Source: Phocaeicola faecalis
GTDB taxonomy: Bacteria; Bacteroidota; Bacteroidia; Bacteroidales; Bacteroidaceae
Reading direction: 5' to 3'
Length of the DNA stretch: 64,000 nucleotides
Assembly (NCBI RefSeq): GCF_021730445.1
Contig: NZ_JADNRM010000015.1
Location: forward strand, 47,338-111,337
Shown: positions 24,715 to 33,878 of the stretch, piece by piece
Layout of the letters: every line of letters starts with the position of its first letter
Numbering within the stretch: position 1 is the stretch's first letter
Made by a program: the position numbers and the translations under genes
The notes under the pieces: model-generated
Told to the model about the DNA's origin: nothing
Database searches by the model: none
What the model saw: the letters and a program-made list of their open reading frames with translations, nothing else

Positions 24715-25857
24715 ATGGAATTGAGAAGAAAAGAAACCATAGGTTGGATAGACCTGTTGCGCGTTATCGCCTGTTTTCTGGTCGTGTTTGCACATTGTTG
24801 CGACCCGTTTGTGGCGCGCTTTGATACAGACCGCAGCACTTTCCTGCAAGGGTGTGCTGCGGGAAGCGCGGTGCGAAGTTGTGTACCTCTGTTCGTCATG
24901 ATGACCGGAGTCTTGCTGTTCCCCATACGCAGCGGCATGAGCGAGTTCTACCGGAAACGTATCGGGCGCATCGTGGTGCCCCTCATTTTCTGGTCGGTCA
25001 TGCTGCCGGTGCTGTACTTCGTATATCTGAACTACATTGCCACCACCGACAACCCCACTATCGATATGTCCACCTTCACATGGCCAATGACAGTGACCAA
25101 GATATGTACCTTTATCTTTAATTTCAACTACGACACTACGCCCCTTTGGTATCTTTATATGCTGGTAGGGTTATATCTCGTTATCCCCATTTTCGGGGCA
25201 TGGCTCGACCGCGCCTCGCAAAAAGACGTCAAACTGTTTCTTCGCATTTGGGGAGTATCCTTGTTTCTTCCCTATCTGAAGATGGCGGCTCCCGCACTGG
25301 GCTATATCGGCAATTGGGGGAATATGGATATTCTGGGTGTTTGTGACTGGAATGCTTTCGGTTCCTTTTACTATGTGTCAGGCTTCATCGGTTATCTGAT
25401 ATTAGCTTATTATCTGGTGAAATATCCCTTGCAATGGAGTTGGAGAAAAACTCTCTCCATCGGCATACCCATGTTTGCGGCAGGATATGCCATTACATTT
25501 GGAGGTTACCTTATCATGCAGGAATACTTTCCGGGCAATTATGCCTATCTGGAAATCGTATGGTTATTTGGCGGCATCAATGTATTTATGATGACCTTTC
25601 CTGTCTTTATCATTGTACAGAAAATCAAAGTTCCCTACTCTCCTGCCCTTTCCCGGCTGGCCTCGATGACCTTCGGCATCTACCTTTGCCACTTTGTCTT
25701 TGTACAAATGGGGTATGATATGTTTGCCGCATGGTTGCCTAAAGGAGTTCCGGCAGTGGTTCACATAATCTGCATAGCTGTGGTTGCCTTCTTCGTCAGT
25801 TATCTGATAGTCAGAATGATGTCGGCATCCAAGGTGACGCGACGACTGGTGGCATAA
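24715..25857 (+). CDS. Acyltransferase-3 family membrane protein
   Basis: A 380-residue membrane protein with about ten helices. The N-terminal helix carries WIDLLRVIACFLVVFAHCC, with the family's conserved Arg and the His in helix 1, and SAVRSCVPLFVMMTGVLLF follows. This is the acyltransferase-3 (OafA/WecH) family that transfers acetyl or other acyl groups to sugars of envelope polymers. The start at 24715 is 15 bases after the phosphoesterase fusion, probably co-transcribed. The last 58 bases overlap, in the opposite direction, the end of folK. Confidence 0.88.
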   Translation: MELRRKETIGWIDLLRVIACFLVVFAHCCDPFVARFDTDRSTFLQGCAAGSAVRSCVPLFVMMTGVLLFPIRSGMSEFYRKRIGRIVVPLIFWSVMLPVLYFVYLNYIATTDNPTIDMSTFTWPMTVTKICTFIFNFNYDTTPLWYLYMLVGLYLVIPIFGAWLDRASQKDVKLFLRIWGVSLFLPYLKMAAPALGYIGNWGNMDILGVCDWNAFGSFYYVSGFIGYLILAYYLVKYPLQWSWRKTLSIGIPMFAAGYAITFGGYLIMQEYFPGNYAYLEIVWLFGGINVFMMTFPVFIIVQKIKVPYSPALSRLASMTFGIYLCHFVFVQMGYDMFAAWLPKGVPAVVHIICIAVVAFFVSYLIVRMMSASKVTRRLVA

Positions 25858-26300
25858 ACTGAAAATATGGTTTGCTTCAATACCGGATGCACTACTTTCG
25901 GTGCTATCTCTGCCAACGGCTCCATCACAAAAAGCCGCTCATGCATAAGAGGATGAGGAAGAGTCAAAGTAGGTGTATTCAGTATTAAATCGCCATACAG
26001 CAAGATGTCAATATCAATCAAGCGGTCACTATAGTTACCGTCAACAGACTTCTTGGTACGGCCTAAGTCACGCTCTATTGACTGCGTTTCTTCTAAAACA
26101 CCAAAGGGAGACAGAGAAGTCTCGACACAGCAGGCAGCATTCAGAAATGAATGTCCGGAAGAAAAGCCCCAAGGAGCAGTAACATAAAAAGCGGAAAGGG
26201 AAGTCACCTTCCCTATCCGCATATTTATCTGTTGCACAGCCGCATGCAGGTTGGCTTCCTTATCGCCCAAGTTGGTTCCAAGCCCTAAATAAACCTCCAT
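25800..26300 (-). CDS. folK: 2-amino-4-hydroxy-6-hydroxymethyldihydropteridine pyrophosphokinase
   Basis: Transfers pyrophosphate from ATP to hydroxymethyl-dihydropterin in folate synthesis. The 166-residue protein begins MEVYLGLGTNLGDKEANLH and has the HPPK signature DRLIDIDILLYGD, followed by LTLPHPLMHERLFVMEPLAEI. An alternative ATG two codons upstream (26306) is possible. The C-terminal ~19 codons overlap the convergent acyltransferase gene. The gene ends the queA-folK side of a conserved Bacteroidetes operon; queA ends 23 bases upstream. Confidence 0.94.
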   Translation of the reverse strand: MEVYLGLGTNLGDKEANLHAAVQQINMRIGKVTSLSAFYVTAPWGFSSGHSFLNAACCVETSLSPFGVLEETQSIERDLGRTKKSVDGNYSDRLIDIDILLYGDLILNTPTLTLPHPLMHERLFVMEPLAEIAPKVVHPVLKQTIFSVYATSRRVTLDADIILTIR

Positions 26301-26323
26301 ACACAATGCTCTTTATCAATTAC

Positions 26324-27379
26324 TTATTTATCTAAAATCAGCATGGCATCGCCATACGTTCCAAAACGATAATCTTCTTTCAAAGCGGTGTTATAGGCTT
26401 CCATAACCAAATCATAACCGCCATAGGCAGCTACCAGCATCAGCAATGTGGAAAGCGGCATGTGGAAGTTAGTAATCATGCTGTTGGCCACCGAGAAATC
26501 ATAAGGAGGGAAGATAAACTTATTCGTCCAGCCTTCAAATTCTTTCAGGTGTCCGTCTGTGCCGACGGCTGTTTCAATTGCACGCATCACAGTGGTACCC
26601 ACCGCACAGACACGTCTGTTCTCATCTTTTGCCTTATTGACAATGCTGCAGGCCGTAGAATCAACGAACATCTGTTCGGAATCCATCTTATGCTTGGTAA
26701 GGTCTTCCACATCAATCTCGCGGAAGTTACCCAATCCGGCATGCATGGTCACATAAGCAAAGTCTATTCCTTTGATTTCCATACGCTTCATCAGCTCACG
26801 GCTGAAATGAAGGCCCGCTGTCGGAGCCGTTACCGCACCTTCATTCTTGGCAAAGATAGTCTGAAAACGTTCTGCATCTTCTTCTTCTACCGGACGACGG
26901 ATGAAACTGGGCAGCGGAGCTTCACCCAAAGCATAAAGAGCTTTCTTGAATTCATCGTGAGGCCCATCATAAAGGAATCGCAAAGTACGTCCGCGAGAAG
27001 TGGTATTGTCGATTACTTCGGCCACCATAGAGTCGTCATCACCAAAATACAGCTTATTACCGATACGGATTTTACGTGCCGGATCTACCAACACATCCCA
27101 CAAGCGAAGTTCCTCATTCAGTTCACGCAACAGGAATACCTCTATACGTGCACCAGTCTTCTCTTTATTTCCATACAAACGCGCAGGAAAAACTTTCGTA
27201 TCATTAAAGATAAACACATCTTTATCATCAAAATACTCCAAGATATCCTTAAATACCTTGTGCTCAATCCGTCCTGTTGCTTTGTTAACAACCATCAGAC
27301 GCGACTCATCTCTGTACTTGGCCGGATGCAAAGCTATCTTCTCCTCCGGCAGTTTAAATTTAAATTGCGACAGTTTCAT
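26324..27379 (-). CDS. queA: S-adenosylmethionine:tRNA ribosyltransferase-isomerase
   Basis: A 351-residue enzyme of queuosine synthesis that adds the cyclopentene moiety from SAM to preQ1 in tRNA. It begins [20 protein letters not shown] and has the family blocks [26 protein letters not shown] and [18 protein letters not shown]. The length is normal. It lies 11 bases downstream of truB, so two tRNA-modification genes are paired. Confidence 0.97.
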   Translation of the reverse strand: MKLSQFKFKLPEEKIALHPAKYRDESRLMVVNKATGRIEHKVFKDILEYFDDKDVFIFNDTKVFPARLYGNKEKTGARIEVFLLRELNEELRLWDVLVDPARKIRIGNKLYFGDDDSMVAEVIDNTTSRGRTLRFLYDGPHDEFKKALYALGEAPLPSFIRRPVEEEDAERFQTIFAKNEGAVTAPTAGLHFSRELMKRMEIKGIDFAYVTMHAGLGNFREIDVEDLTKHKMDSEQMFVDSTACSIVNKAKDENRRVCAVGTTVMRAIETAVGTDGHLKEFEGWTNKFIFPPYDFSVANSMITNFHMPLSTLLMLVAAYGGYDLVMEAYNTALKEDYRFGTYGDAMLILDK

Positions 27380-27390
27380 CTTATCTCTCC

Positions 27391-28095
27391 TTATTCGTTT
27401 ATAACTTCTATTTCTTGTCGGTCAAGCCATTCGGGAAAATCTTCCACCTGCATACAGTCCTCCAGCTTTACTTTGCCCACACGGGTACGAACCAGACCGA
27501 TGAGGTGTGCACCGCTATTCAGAGCTTCACCAATATCACGGGCCAGCGCACGGATATAAGTTCCCTTACTACACACTACCCTGATTTTTATCTCAGGAAG
27601 ATTGCACTCCAATAACTCTATCTCGTCTATCACCAGCGTTTTAGGTTTCAGATTTACCTCCTCTCCCTTTCGCGCAAGATCGTAGGCACGCTCACCGTCA
27701 ATCTTACAAGCCGAAAAAGCAGGCGGTATCTGCTCAATGCTGCCAATGAAACGTTTCAATGTTTCTTCCACCAACTCACGGGTGATATGCTCCGTAGGAT
27801 AAGTGGCATCTATCTCTTTCTCCAAATCATAAGAAGGAGTGGTAGCACCCAATTGCAATGTAGCCACATACTCCTTAGTGTGATATTGAAATTCTTCAAT
27901 CCGTTTTGTCGCTTTGCCCGTGCAAATAATCATCACCCCCGTAGCCAGAGGGTCCAACGTCCCTGCATGCCCTACCTTCAACTTCTTCACACCCAATTTG
28001 CGACAAATGTGATATCTTATCTTATTGACCACCGCAAAAGATGTCCACTTCAGCGGTTTATCGAAATATAATACTTCTCCTTCTTTAAAATTCAT
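27391..28095 (-). CDS. truB: tRNA pseudouridine-55 synthase
   Basis: Makes pseudouridine 55 in the T-loop of tRNAs. The 234-residue protein has the catalytic Asp48 in [14 protein letters not shown], the YDLEKEIDA region, and the RNA-binding [18 protein letters not shown]. It is shorter than E. coli TruB because it lacks most of the C-terminal PUA extension. It follows uppP by 18 bases in the ftsX-to-folK operon. Confidence 0.97.
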   Translation of the reverse strand: MNFKEGEVLYFDKPLKWTSFAVVNKIRYHICRKLGVKKLKVGHAGTLDPLATGVMIICTGKATKRIEEFQYHTKEYVATLQLGATTPSYDLEKEIDATYPTEHITRELVEETLKRFIGSIEQIPPAFSACKIDGERAYDLARKGEEVNLKPKTLVIDEIELLECNLPEIKIRVVCSKGTYIRALARDIGEALNSGAHLIGLVRTRVGKVKLEDCMQVEDFPEWLDRQEIEVINE

Positions 28096-28113
28096 GCTTC
28101 TTGCCCCTACGGT

Positions 28114-28917
28114 TTATGCTGCCAATGAACAAGCTATCGTAATTGCCCCAACAACGGCACAATAGATAGCAAAATAAATCAACTTACCCTTCTTCACTAT
28201 ATTAATCATCCACTTGCAAGCAATGCAACCAGCAACAAAAGCAGCTACAAAACCTATTACCAGTGACAGAACCGAAATGTCCGTCGTTCCTGCCGCAGCT
28301 CCTTTTACTATCTTCATTCCATCCAGCAACGCTTCACCCAAAATGGGAGGAATCACCATCAAGAACGAGAACTGTGCCAGTTTAGCCTTATTGTCTCCCA
28401 GCAACAAACCGGTAGCAATGGTACTGCCCGAACGAGACAAGCCCGGCAACACGGCACAAGCCTGCGCCAAACCTATGATAAACGCATCACGCATACTAAT
28501 GTTCTCTTTCACACGAGGCTTTGCATAATATGAGAAAGTAAGCAATAAAGCCGTTACCAACAGCATACAGCCTACAATCAACAGTCCCGACCCGAAAATT
28601 TCTTCTACATAGTCTTTAAAGAACACTCCTACGATTCCGATAGGTATCATAGAAACAAGGATATTCAATACATACTTTGTCTCCGCATTCATCTCACACT
28701 TAAACAGTCCACGGAAAATCCAGTCTATCTCTTTCCATAAAACAACCAGCGTACTTAATACAGTTGCCACATGTACTGCTATTGTAAATGTGAGATTGTC
28801 TTCACCTTGTATTCCAAACAAAGCCGATCCGATAGCCAAATGACCACTGCTGCTGACCGGCAAATACTCTGTCAATCCCTGGAGCAAACCAAGAATTAAT
28901 GCCTCAAACCATTCCAT
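28114..28917 (-). CDS. uppP: Undecaprenyl-diphosphatase
   Basis: A 267-residue membrane enzyme of the BacA/UppP family that dephosphorylates undecaprenyl pyrophosphate for cell wall lipid recycling. The two signature regions are visible: [16 protein letters not shown] (near 11-26) and [18 protein letters not shown] (near 158-175), holding the Glu, Ser/His and Arg of the active site. About eight helices are present. It sits 14 bases after the DUF3098 gene. Its products commonly give bacitracin tolerance when abundant. Confidence 0.96.
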   Translation of the reverse strand: MEWFEALILGLLQGLTEYLPVSSSGHLAIGSALFGIQGEDNLTFTIAVHVATVLSTLVVLWKEIDWIFRGLFKCEMNAETKYVLNILVSMIPIGIVGVFFKDYVEEIFGSGLLIVGCMLLVTALLLTFSYYAKPRVKENISMRDAFIIGLAQACAVLPGLSRSGSTIATGLLLGDNKAKLAQFSFLMVIPPILGEALLDGMKIVKGAAAGTTDISVLSLVIGFVAAFVAGCIACKWMINIVKKGKLIYFAIYCAVVGAITIACSLAA

Positions 28918-28931
28918 ACTCTTTTACCTCT

Positions 28932-29165
28932 TTATTCTTTCGTTACTTTCGGCTTTCGCACGATACCGTATATCATAAAAATAAAACCAAAGAAACAGAC
29001 TGCAGGCGCTACCTTGATTCGGCGTACACTGAAAATATCCGGTTCAAAATATCCTTCTGTAGAACTAGGGCCTGTCATCAACAGGAAACCGATAATTACG
29101 ACAGCCATGCCTATGGCCAGTAAGATAAAGTTTGTTTTATCAAAGGCAAATTTCTGTTTGTCCAT
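28932..29165 (-). CDS. DUF3098 family small membrane protein
   Basis: A 77-residue protein beginning MDKQKFAFDKTNFILLAIG with two membrane helices (about 12-32 and 55-71). The DUF3098 family is restricted to Bacteroidetes and regularly lies between ftsX and uppP, as here. The frame is open further upstream, but the ATG at 29165 gives the conserved N-terminus and leaves an 11-base gap after ftsX. The function is unknown; context suggests an envelope or division role. Confidence 0.88.
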   Translation of the reverse strand: MDKQKFAFDKTNFILLAIGMAVVIIGFLLMTGPSSTEGYFEPDIFSVRRIKVAPAVCFFGFIFMIYGIVRKPKVTKE

Positions 29166-29176
29166 ATCCTTTTTAA

Positions 29177-30046
29177 TTAGATGTAATAAAGCGCACCGGC
29201 TTTCATACGCAAATATTTGTTTATTGATATATAAGCACACATAAAAGTAATAATCACACCGAAAACAAAAACCGACGACATCACCAGCAACATCGTCATG
29301 GGAGTAATAATCTCTATCAATTCGGGTTCATATCTCACAAGTGCGTAAGCCATTCCGATTAATGCCGCATCAGCCATAACAGCCGCCAATACACCAATCC
29401 ATATATTCCGGACCAAGAAAGGTTTCCGAATAAATCCCCAACTCGCTCCTACCAGTTTCATGGTGTGAATTAAAAAACGTTTAGAATATATAGCAAGACG
29501 TATGGTATTGTTTATCAATGCAAAGGAAATCAACGTAAGAAGTGCGGCAAGCCCCAGCAGCAAGAAACTGATTCGACGGATATTACTATTCACCGCATCC
29601 AGTAAATCTTGCGGATAATTAATCTCCATCACCTTCTTGTTGGTCATAATCTTCTCTTCAATCCAGGCTATACTATCCGAATTGGCATAATCGGCATTCA
29701 GTTTTATCTCAATGGAGGCAGTAAAAGGGTTATATCCCAAAAACTCAGCAGGGTCTGTTCCCATCGCCTCTGTTTGCTCTTTCAGGGCTTGTTCTTTAGA
29801 AATATAATAAGTTTCCTTAACGAAAGGCTCTGCATTCAGCTTCTTTTGAAACTTGATGGCATCCGCTTCCTTCATATCGTCACTGACAAGGACAGAAAAA
29901 CTGATATTCTCACGAACGTACTTAGAAAGATTATTGGCTGATAACACAAAGAAGACCACCATACCCAACAAAAGCAACACCAACATAGTGCTAATGCTGG
30001 AAGTAATGAACTGCATATCGAAAAAAGACGTTGATTTCTTTCCCAT
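29177..30046 (-). CDS. ftsX: Cell division ABC permease FtsX
   Basis: A 289-residue inner-membrane protein with four helices. There is one near 20-38, then a periplasmic domain of ~110 residues (KYVRENISFSVLVSDD onward), then three helices near 155-175, 210-235 and 255-278. The cytoplasmic loop has the coupling segment LIHTMKLVGASWGFIRKPF. With FtsE it forms the complex that activates cell wall hydrolases during division; ftsE is not in the window. It is 2 bases downstream of a methyltransferase gene. Confidence 0.94.
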   Translation of the reverse strand: MGKKSTSFFDMQFITSSISTMLVLLLLGMVVFFVLSANNLSKYVRENISFSVLVSDDMKEADAIKFQKKLNAEPFVKETYYISKEQALKEQTEAMGTDPAEFLGYNPFTASIEIKLNADYANSDSIAWIEEKIMTNKKVMEINYPQDLLDAVNSNIRRISFLLLGLAALLTLISFALINNTIRLAIYSKRFLIHTMKLVGASWGFIRKPFLVRNIWIGVLAAVMADAALIGMAYALVRYEPELIEIITPMTMLLVMSSVFVFGVIITFMCAYISINKYLRMKAGALYYI

Positions 30047-30048
30047 AA

Positions 30049-30945
30049 TTACTTCTTTCTGAATACATAAATCATTGAACTACTACGCCCTTTCCTGGCT
30101 AACGTGCTAAACCAAGCCAACAGTCCCGTCCACATTCCTTTCAGGAAAGAGAAACGGCTTCCTTTATATTTCTCTGTCAACATAGAAACATAAAAAGCAT
30201 CAAATGGCATCGGATGTTGCTCGGCAAGCTTAAAACCATGTTTCACCCCGAATTGTTGCATAGCCGACGGTGTGAAATGCCATAAATGCCTGGGGACATC
30301 ATACGCAGCCCACCATTCCTTATATTTCACCGCATCATACGAAGACGGATTGGGAACCGCAACTATCAGCACTCCCCTGTCTTTCAACAGAACCGCCAGC
30401 CTTTCCCAAGTTTCATTCAGATGTTCCAAATGTTCCATCACATGCCACAGGGTAATTGCATCAAACGAATGGTCGGCATATCCCGCCAAAGCATCTTCCG
30501 CATCTACCTCCAGTTCAAAATGCTCTTTGGCAAACGCACGTGCTTTAGCATTCTTCTCTATCGCCCGCACACGCCAGCCGCGTTCCTTCATGGCATTGCT
30601 GAAGTAGCCCGTACCTGTTCCGATATCCAACAGGCTGCCTTTACTCAGCCCAGACGTACGTTTAATCAGTTTGGCCTTGCGGGATAGCATATACTTGCGG
30701 ACCTGATGATACACCCGGTTCATCAAGCCTTTATTGGTATCACTGTGTGAAATATAATCGGGAGTTTCATAATACCTGCCTATTTCCGCCTCTACCGGTG
30801 CTTCTTGTGTAAAAAGAAAGCCGCAATGGGTGCAACGCATCACCTCGAACTTTTCGCCCGAAGCATAATTATCTGTACAAGTTATTGCATGTTCTAACTG
30901 TTTTCCGCCGCACAACGGACAAGTATCTATCTTGAGTCTGTTCAC
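30049..30945 (-). CDS. Class I SAM-dependent methyltransferase with N-terminal zinc ribbon
   Basis: A protein of about 298 residues. There is no ATG at the 5' end; I place a GTG start at 30945 (VNRLKIDTCPLCGG), while the frame is also open to a TTG at 30975. The N-terminus has CPLCG and CTHCG, a likely zinc ribbon. The SAM-binding motif is LLDIGTGTGYFSNAMKERGW, followed by AIEKNAKARA and the motif II region FDAITLWHVMEHLEH. The C-terminal part is hydrophobic and basic. The pattern resembles methyltransferases acting on lipids or sugars, but the substrate is unknown. It heads the ftsX operon. Confidence 0.88.
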   Translation of the reverse strand: MNRLKIDTCPLCGGKQLEHAITCTDNYASGEKFEVMRCTHCGFLFTQEAPVEAEIGRYYETPDYISHSDTNKGLMNRVYHQVRKYMLSRKAKLIKRTSGLSKGSLLDIGTGTGYFSNAMKERGWRVRAIEKNAKARAFAKEHFELEVDAEDALAGYADHSFDAITLWHVMEHLEHLNETWERLAVLLKDRGVLIVAVPNPSSYDAVKYKEWWAAYDVPRHLWHFTPSAMQQFGVKHGFKLAEQHPMPFDAFYVSMLTEKYKGSRFSFLKGMWTGLLAWFSTLARKGRSSSMIYVFRKK

Positions 30946-31081
30946 TTTTAGCCCTAATTTGCTGCAAAATAACAAATAAAATGAATTACAAGAGCTTTCC
31001 TTTAAGTACTTTTAAGAGTATAAGTTAACTATACATTTGGTTTTTCCCTATTTTTGCATATAAAATTTTAATAGCTGAGAA

Positions 31082-31318
31082 ATGGAAAACAAAAGACTGC
31101 TTCGTTCAAACAATAGAATACTCGCCGGCGTATGTGCAGGAATAGCCGAATATTTCGGCTGGGAGGTATCAACAGTACGCATCGTTTATGCTCTGGTAAC
31201 CTTCTTTACCGCTTTTTCGGGAGGAATCATCTATCTAATCCTGTGGATTATAATGCCTGAAAAAAGATATCGTGACGGGTATGAAGACAGAGTAAACGAG
31301 AAGTTACACGGCAGATAA
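31082..31318 (+). CDS. PspC domain protein
   Basis: A 78-residue protein with the PspC core RILAGVCAGIAEYFGWEVST and a membrane helix (about 38-60, ALVTFFTAFSGGIIYLILWI) ending in IMPEKR. PspC domains are linked to envelope stress sensing. In Bacteroidetes this short stand-alone form is common and of unproven role. It is divergent from the methyltransferase-ftsX operon and convergent with the FKBP gene, 11 bases from its end. Confidence 0.9.
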   Translation: MENKRLLRSNNRILAGVCAGIAEYFGWEVSTVRIVYALVTFFTAFSGGIIYLILWIIMPEKRYRDGYEDRVNEKLHGR

Positions 31319-31329
31319 CGTCAGCTGCT

Positions 31330-31731
31330 TCAGGCAATACCCAGCAACTCTACTTCAAATATCAAAGTGGAGAAAGCTGGAATCGGACCGCTGGTGCGGC
31401 TTCCGTATCCCAAGTGATAAGGAATATAGATAATCCATTTATCCCCTGTATGCATTTGTTGGAGTGCCAACTGCCATCCATCGATGACATCACAGAGGCG
31501 AAATGCTTCGGGACAGTTACGGCTATAAGAGTTATCAAACTCTTTCCCGGTTATCAGGCTGCCTTTATAATGAACGGTGACAATGCTGCGAACGTTGGGT
31601 GAAACCGTTCCGGTTCCTGTCTGCAACACTTTATAAAATATCCCACAGGGTAAAGAGCAGACATCTGCTTGAGTAGAAAGAACCTGCAAATACTGCAGAT
31701 TCTTTTCTTTATATTCTTCTTTCTTTCCCAT
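31330..31731 (-). CDS. FKBP-type peptidyl-prolyl isomerase
   Basis: A 133-residue protein without signal peptide. The FKBP fold is recognisable from VTVHYKGSLITGKEFDNSY, VIDGWQLALQQMHTGDKW and YIPYHLGYGSRTSGPIPAFS. It accelerates proline isomerisation during folding. The GxPxxxxLIFEVELLGI end is canonical. Its ATG shares one base with the miaB stop, so the two are translationally coupled. Confidence 0.94.
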   Translation of the reverse strand: MGKKEEYKEKNLQYLQVLSTQADVCSLPCGIFYKVLQTGTGTVSPNVRSIVTVHYKGSLITGKEFDNSYSRNCPEAFRLCDVIDGWQLALQQMHTGDKWIIYIPYHLGYGSRTSGPIPAFSTLIFEVELLGIA

Positions 31732-33104
31732 CAGAAAACTTCTTCTCCTTTCAGCGTGGCTGAACTGGCTTCTGTTATACGTACATTTACAAAATCGCCG
31801 ATGCGGTGATTTCCACGGTCAAACACCACCACCTTATTTTGTTGCGTGCGTCCGAACAGTTGCTCTTTCGAACGTTTCGACACGCCTTCCACCATCACTT
31901 CAAATGTCTTTCCCACATCTTTGGCATTACTTTCGGCAGAAAGTTGGTTCTGCAACTCAATAATCTCGTTCAGACGACGAATCTTGACTTCTTCGGGCAC
32001 ATCATCCGGCAAATGTTTGGAAGCATACGTTCCGGGACGTTCCGAATATTTAAACATGAAAGCAGAATCGTACGCACACTCACGCATCAAAGACAAAGAT
32101 TCCTGATGATCTTCCTCCGTCTCAGAATGATAGCCGGAAAAAATATCCGTGCTTAACCCACAATCGGGAATGATTCGGCGAATGGCCTCTACCCTGTCCA
32201 AATACCATTCACGCGTATATTTACGGTTCATCAACTTCAGTATGCGCGAACTTCCACTCTGCACGGGTAAATGAATATGTTTGCAAACGTTCGGTACTTC
32301 GGCTATCACCTGCAAGGTTTCGTCACTCATATCCTTAGGATGTGAAGTAGTAAAGCGGACACGCATTCCCGGAACAGCCTCAGCGACAGTGCGAAGCAAC
32401 ATCGGGAAAGTAATCACTTCATTCTCTTTCTCAAAGCGATAGGAATTAACGTTCTGTCCCAGCAAAGTCACTTCCTTGTAACCTTTATCAGCCAGGTCGC
32501 GCACCTCATTCAAGATACTCTCCACATCACGGCTGCGTTCCCGGCCGCGAGTATAAGGCACTATGCAATAATGGCAAAAATTATTGCAACCACGCATAAT
32601 GCTGACAAAGCCCGAAATATGGTTTCCGCAAATACGTGAGGGAATCACGTCACGATACGTTTCCGTGGTCGACAAGTCTACATTAATCGCTTTCTCCCCC
32701 GCTTCGACAGCAGCAATCAGGTCGGGCAATGTGAGATAAGCATCCGGCCCCACTACCAAATCGACATGGTGATTCTCTATCAAATCTTCCTTTACACGCT
32801 CAGCCATACAGCCCAGCACGCCGACAATCAGGTTTCTCTTTTTGTTTTTCCTCATCGAATGGAAAAACTCCAATCGGTTCAGTATCTTCTGTTCTGCATT
32901 GTCACGAATGGAACAAGTATTCATAAACACCGCGTCCGCATCCTCCAAAGTATCACATACACTATAACCTGCCATCTGCATGATAGAAGCAATCACTTCA
33001 CTATCCGCCACATTCATCTGGCAACCATACGTCTCAATAAACAGTTTCTTGTTTTCCTGTTCAGTTGCAGATTTAAAGTCTGCTCCTGTTGTTTCTTTCA
33101 TCAT
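31731..33104 (-). CDS. miaB: tRNA-2-methylthio-N6-dimethylallyladenosine synthase
   Basis: A 457-residue radical SAM methylthiotransferase that adds the 2-methylthio group to i6A37 in tRNA. The N-terminal MTTase domain has Cys in ETYGCQMNVADSE, MNTCSIRDNAE and VLGCMAER. The radical SAM motif is SIMRGCNNFCHYCIVPYTRG. The C-terminus ends with a TRAM RNA-binding domain. A second ATG directly follows the first. FKBP is coupled downstream. Confidence 0.97.
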   Translation of the reverse strand: MMKETTGADFKSATEQENKKLFIETYGCQMNVADSEVIASIMQMAGYSVCDTLEDADAVFMNTCSIRDNAEQKILNRLEFFHSMRKNKKRNLIVGVLGCMAERVKEDLIENHHVDLVVGPDAYLTLPDLIAAVEAGEKAINVDLSTTETYRDVIPSRICGNHISGFVSIMRGCNNFCHYCIVPYTRGRERSRDVESILNEVRDLADKGYKEVTLLGQNVNSYRFEKENEVITFPMLLRTVAEAVPGMRVRFTTSHPKDMSDETLQVIAEVPNVCKHIHLPVQSGSSRILKLMNRKYTREWYLDRVEAIRRIIPDCGLSTDIFSGYHSETEEDHQESLSLMRECAYDSAFMFKYSERPGTYASKHLPDDVPEEVKIRRLNEIIELQNQLSAESNAKDVGKTFEVMVEGVSKRSKEQLFGRTQQNKVVVFDRGNHRIGDFVNVRITEASSATLKGEEVF

Positions 33105-33319
33105 ATTCTCTTTTTATAAATTCGCTGCAAAGATATTGAGTTCCCACCAAATTCCCTCATATTCTGTTTGATTTTTGCATATTTATAGCTTGATATTCAG
33201 ACAGAAAAAGGCAGAATGAAAGCCATTAAAAGCCCCAACCGTTAAATTATCATAACCAATGAACAAAAAACTCCGTTTGCGTTACCAACGTATTCAGATA
33301 ATTTGCATCTTTGCTTCTG
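33105..33319. other. Intergenic region left of candidate small RNA
   Basis: AT-rich DNA upstream of miaB with no convincing gene. It should contain the miaB promoter. A promoter-like arrangement pointing right is present near 33285-33315: TTTG, 19 bases, then TAATTTGC. Confidence 0.4.
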
Positions 33320-33400
33320 AAAAACATTAGATTTTTTCATAGTTAAGGTTTAGGTTAAAAAAATAAGGGAAGACAACTGTGAAGTTCTCTTCCTTTTTTT
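33320..33400 (+). ncRNA. Candidate small RNA with Rho-independent terminator
   Basis: A segment of about 80 bases without an open frame, between a promoter-like TTTG-N19-TAATTTG and a strong terminator. The first hairpin is TGAAAAA/TTTTTCA (33318-33339). The terminator is AAGGGAAGA (33365-33373) with TCTTCCTTT (33388-33396), an inner stem AACT/AGTT and a seven-T tail. No known family was recognised. It could instead be an attenuated leader for the gene at 33480. Confidence 0.4.
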
Positions 33401-33479
33401 ATGCCTTTTTGTTAGTAGGGAAAGAAATAAATTTCTAACTTTGACCGTTCGTTATCAAACCCTCTAAAAAGATAAGCCT

Positions 33480-33839
33480 ATGGAAATTGTCCAAGTATTA
33501 ATATTCGTGGTAATCATTGCAATTGCCATTGTGCAACAAATTACCAAGGCTAAAAAAGAAACAGCCACACCTTCTCCCCATGAAGTTCTTACTGATATGT
33601 TTCCCACAATCGAAGAAATAGAAGGAGAGGGGCAGACAGTTTCACCACGACCAGTGAAAAGTAAACCACAACCTGCTTATAAGAAAAAGAAAGAAACATT
33701 CAAATCGACACCGATTGTCGCTATGGATAGCAAAAATAAAGATAAGCCCTCGGACGAAAACACCCGTATCAAACTCAGTACACGTGAAGAAGCACGACGG
33801 GCCTTTATTTACTCGGAGATTTTCAATCGGAAATATTAA
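33480..33839 (+). CDS. Hypothetical single-pass membrane protein
   Basis: A 119-residue protein. The first ~20 residues form one membrane helix (MEIVQVLIFVVIIAIAIVQQ). The middle is charged and Pro/Ser/Lys-rich, apparently disordered. The end is compact and conserved-looking, TREEARRAFIYSEIFNRKY. I do not recognise a family with a function. A TAACTTTG -7 element is at 33436-33443. It precedes the CoA transferase gene by 39 bases and may be co-transcribed. Confidence 0.75.
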   Translation: MEIVQVLIFVVIIAIAIVQQITKAKKETATPSPHEVLTDMFPTIEEIEGEGQTVSPRPVKSKPQPAYKKKKETFKSTPIVAMDSKNKDKPSDENTRIKLSTREEARRAFIYSEIFNRKY

Positions 33840-33878
33840 TAACAACAATACTAACAACCAGAAAACACATTGAATATC

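Noticed and set aside
33870..33878. TTG start of the CoA transferase
   Set aside because: An ATG three codons later gives the canonical N-terminus.
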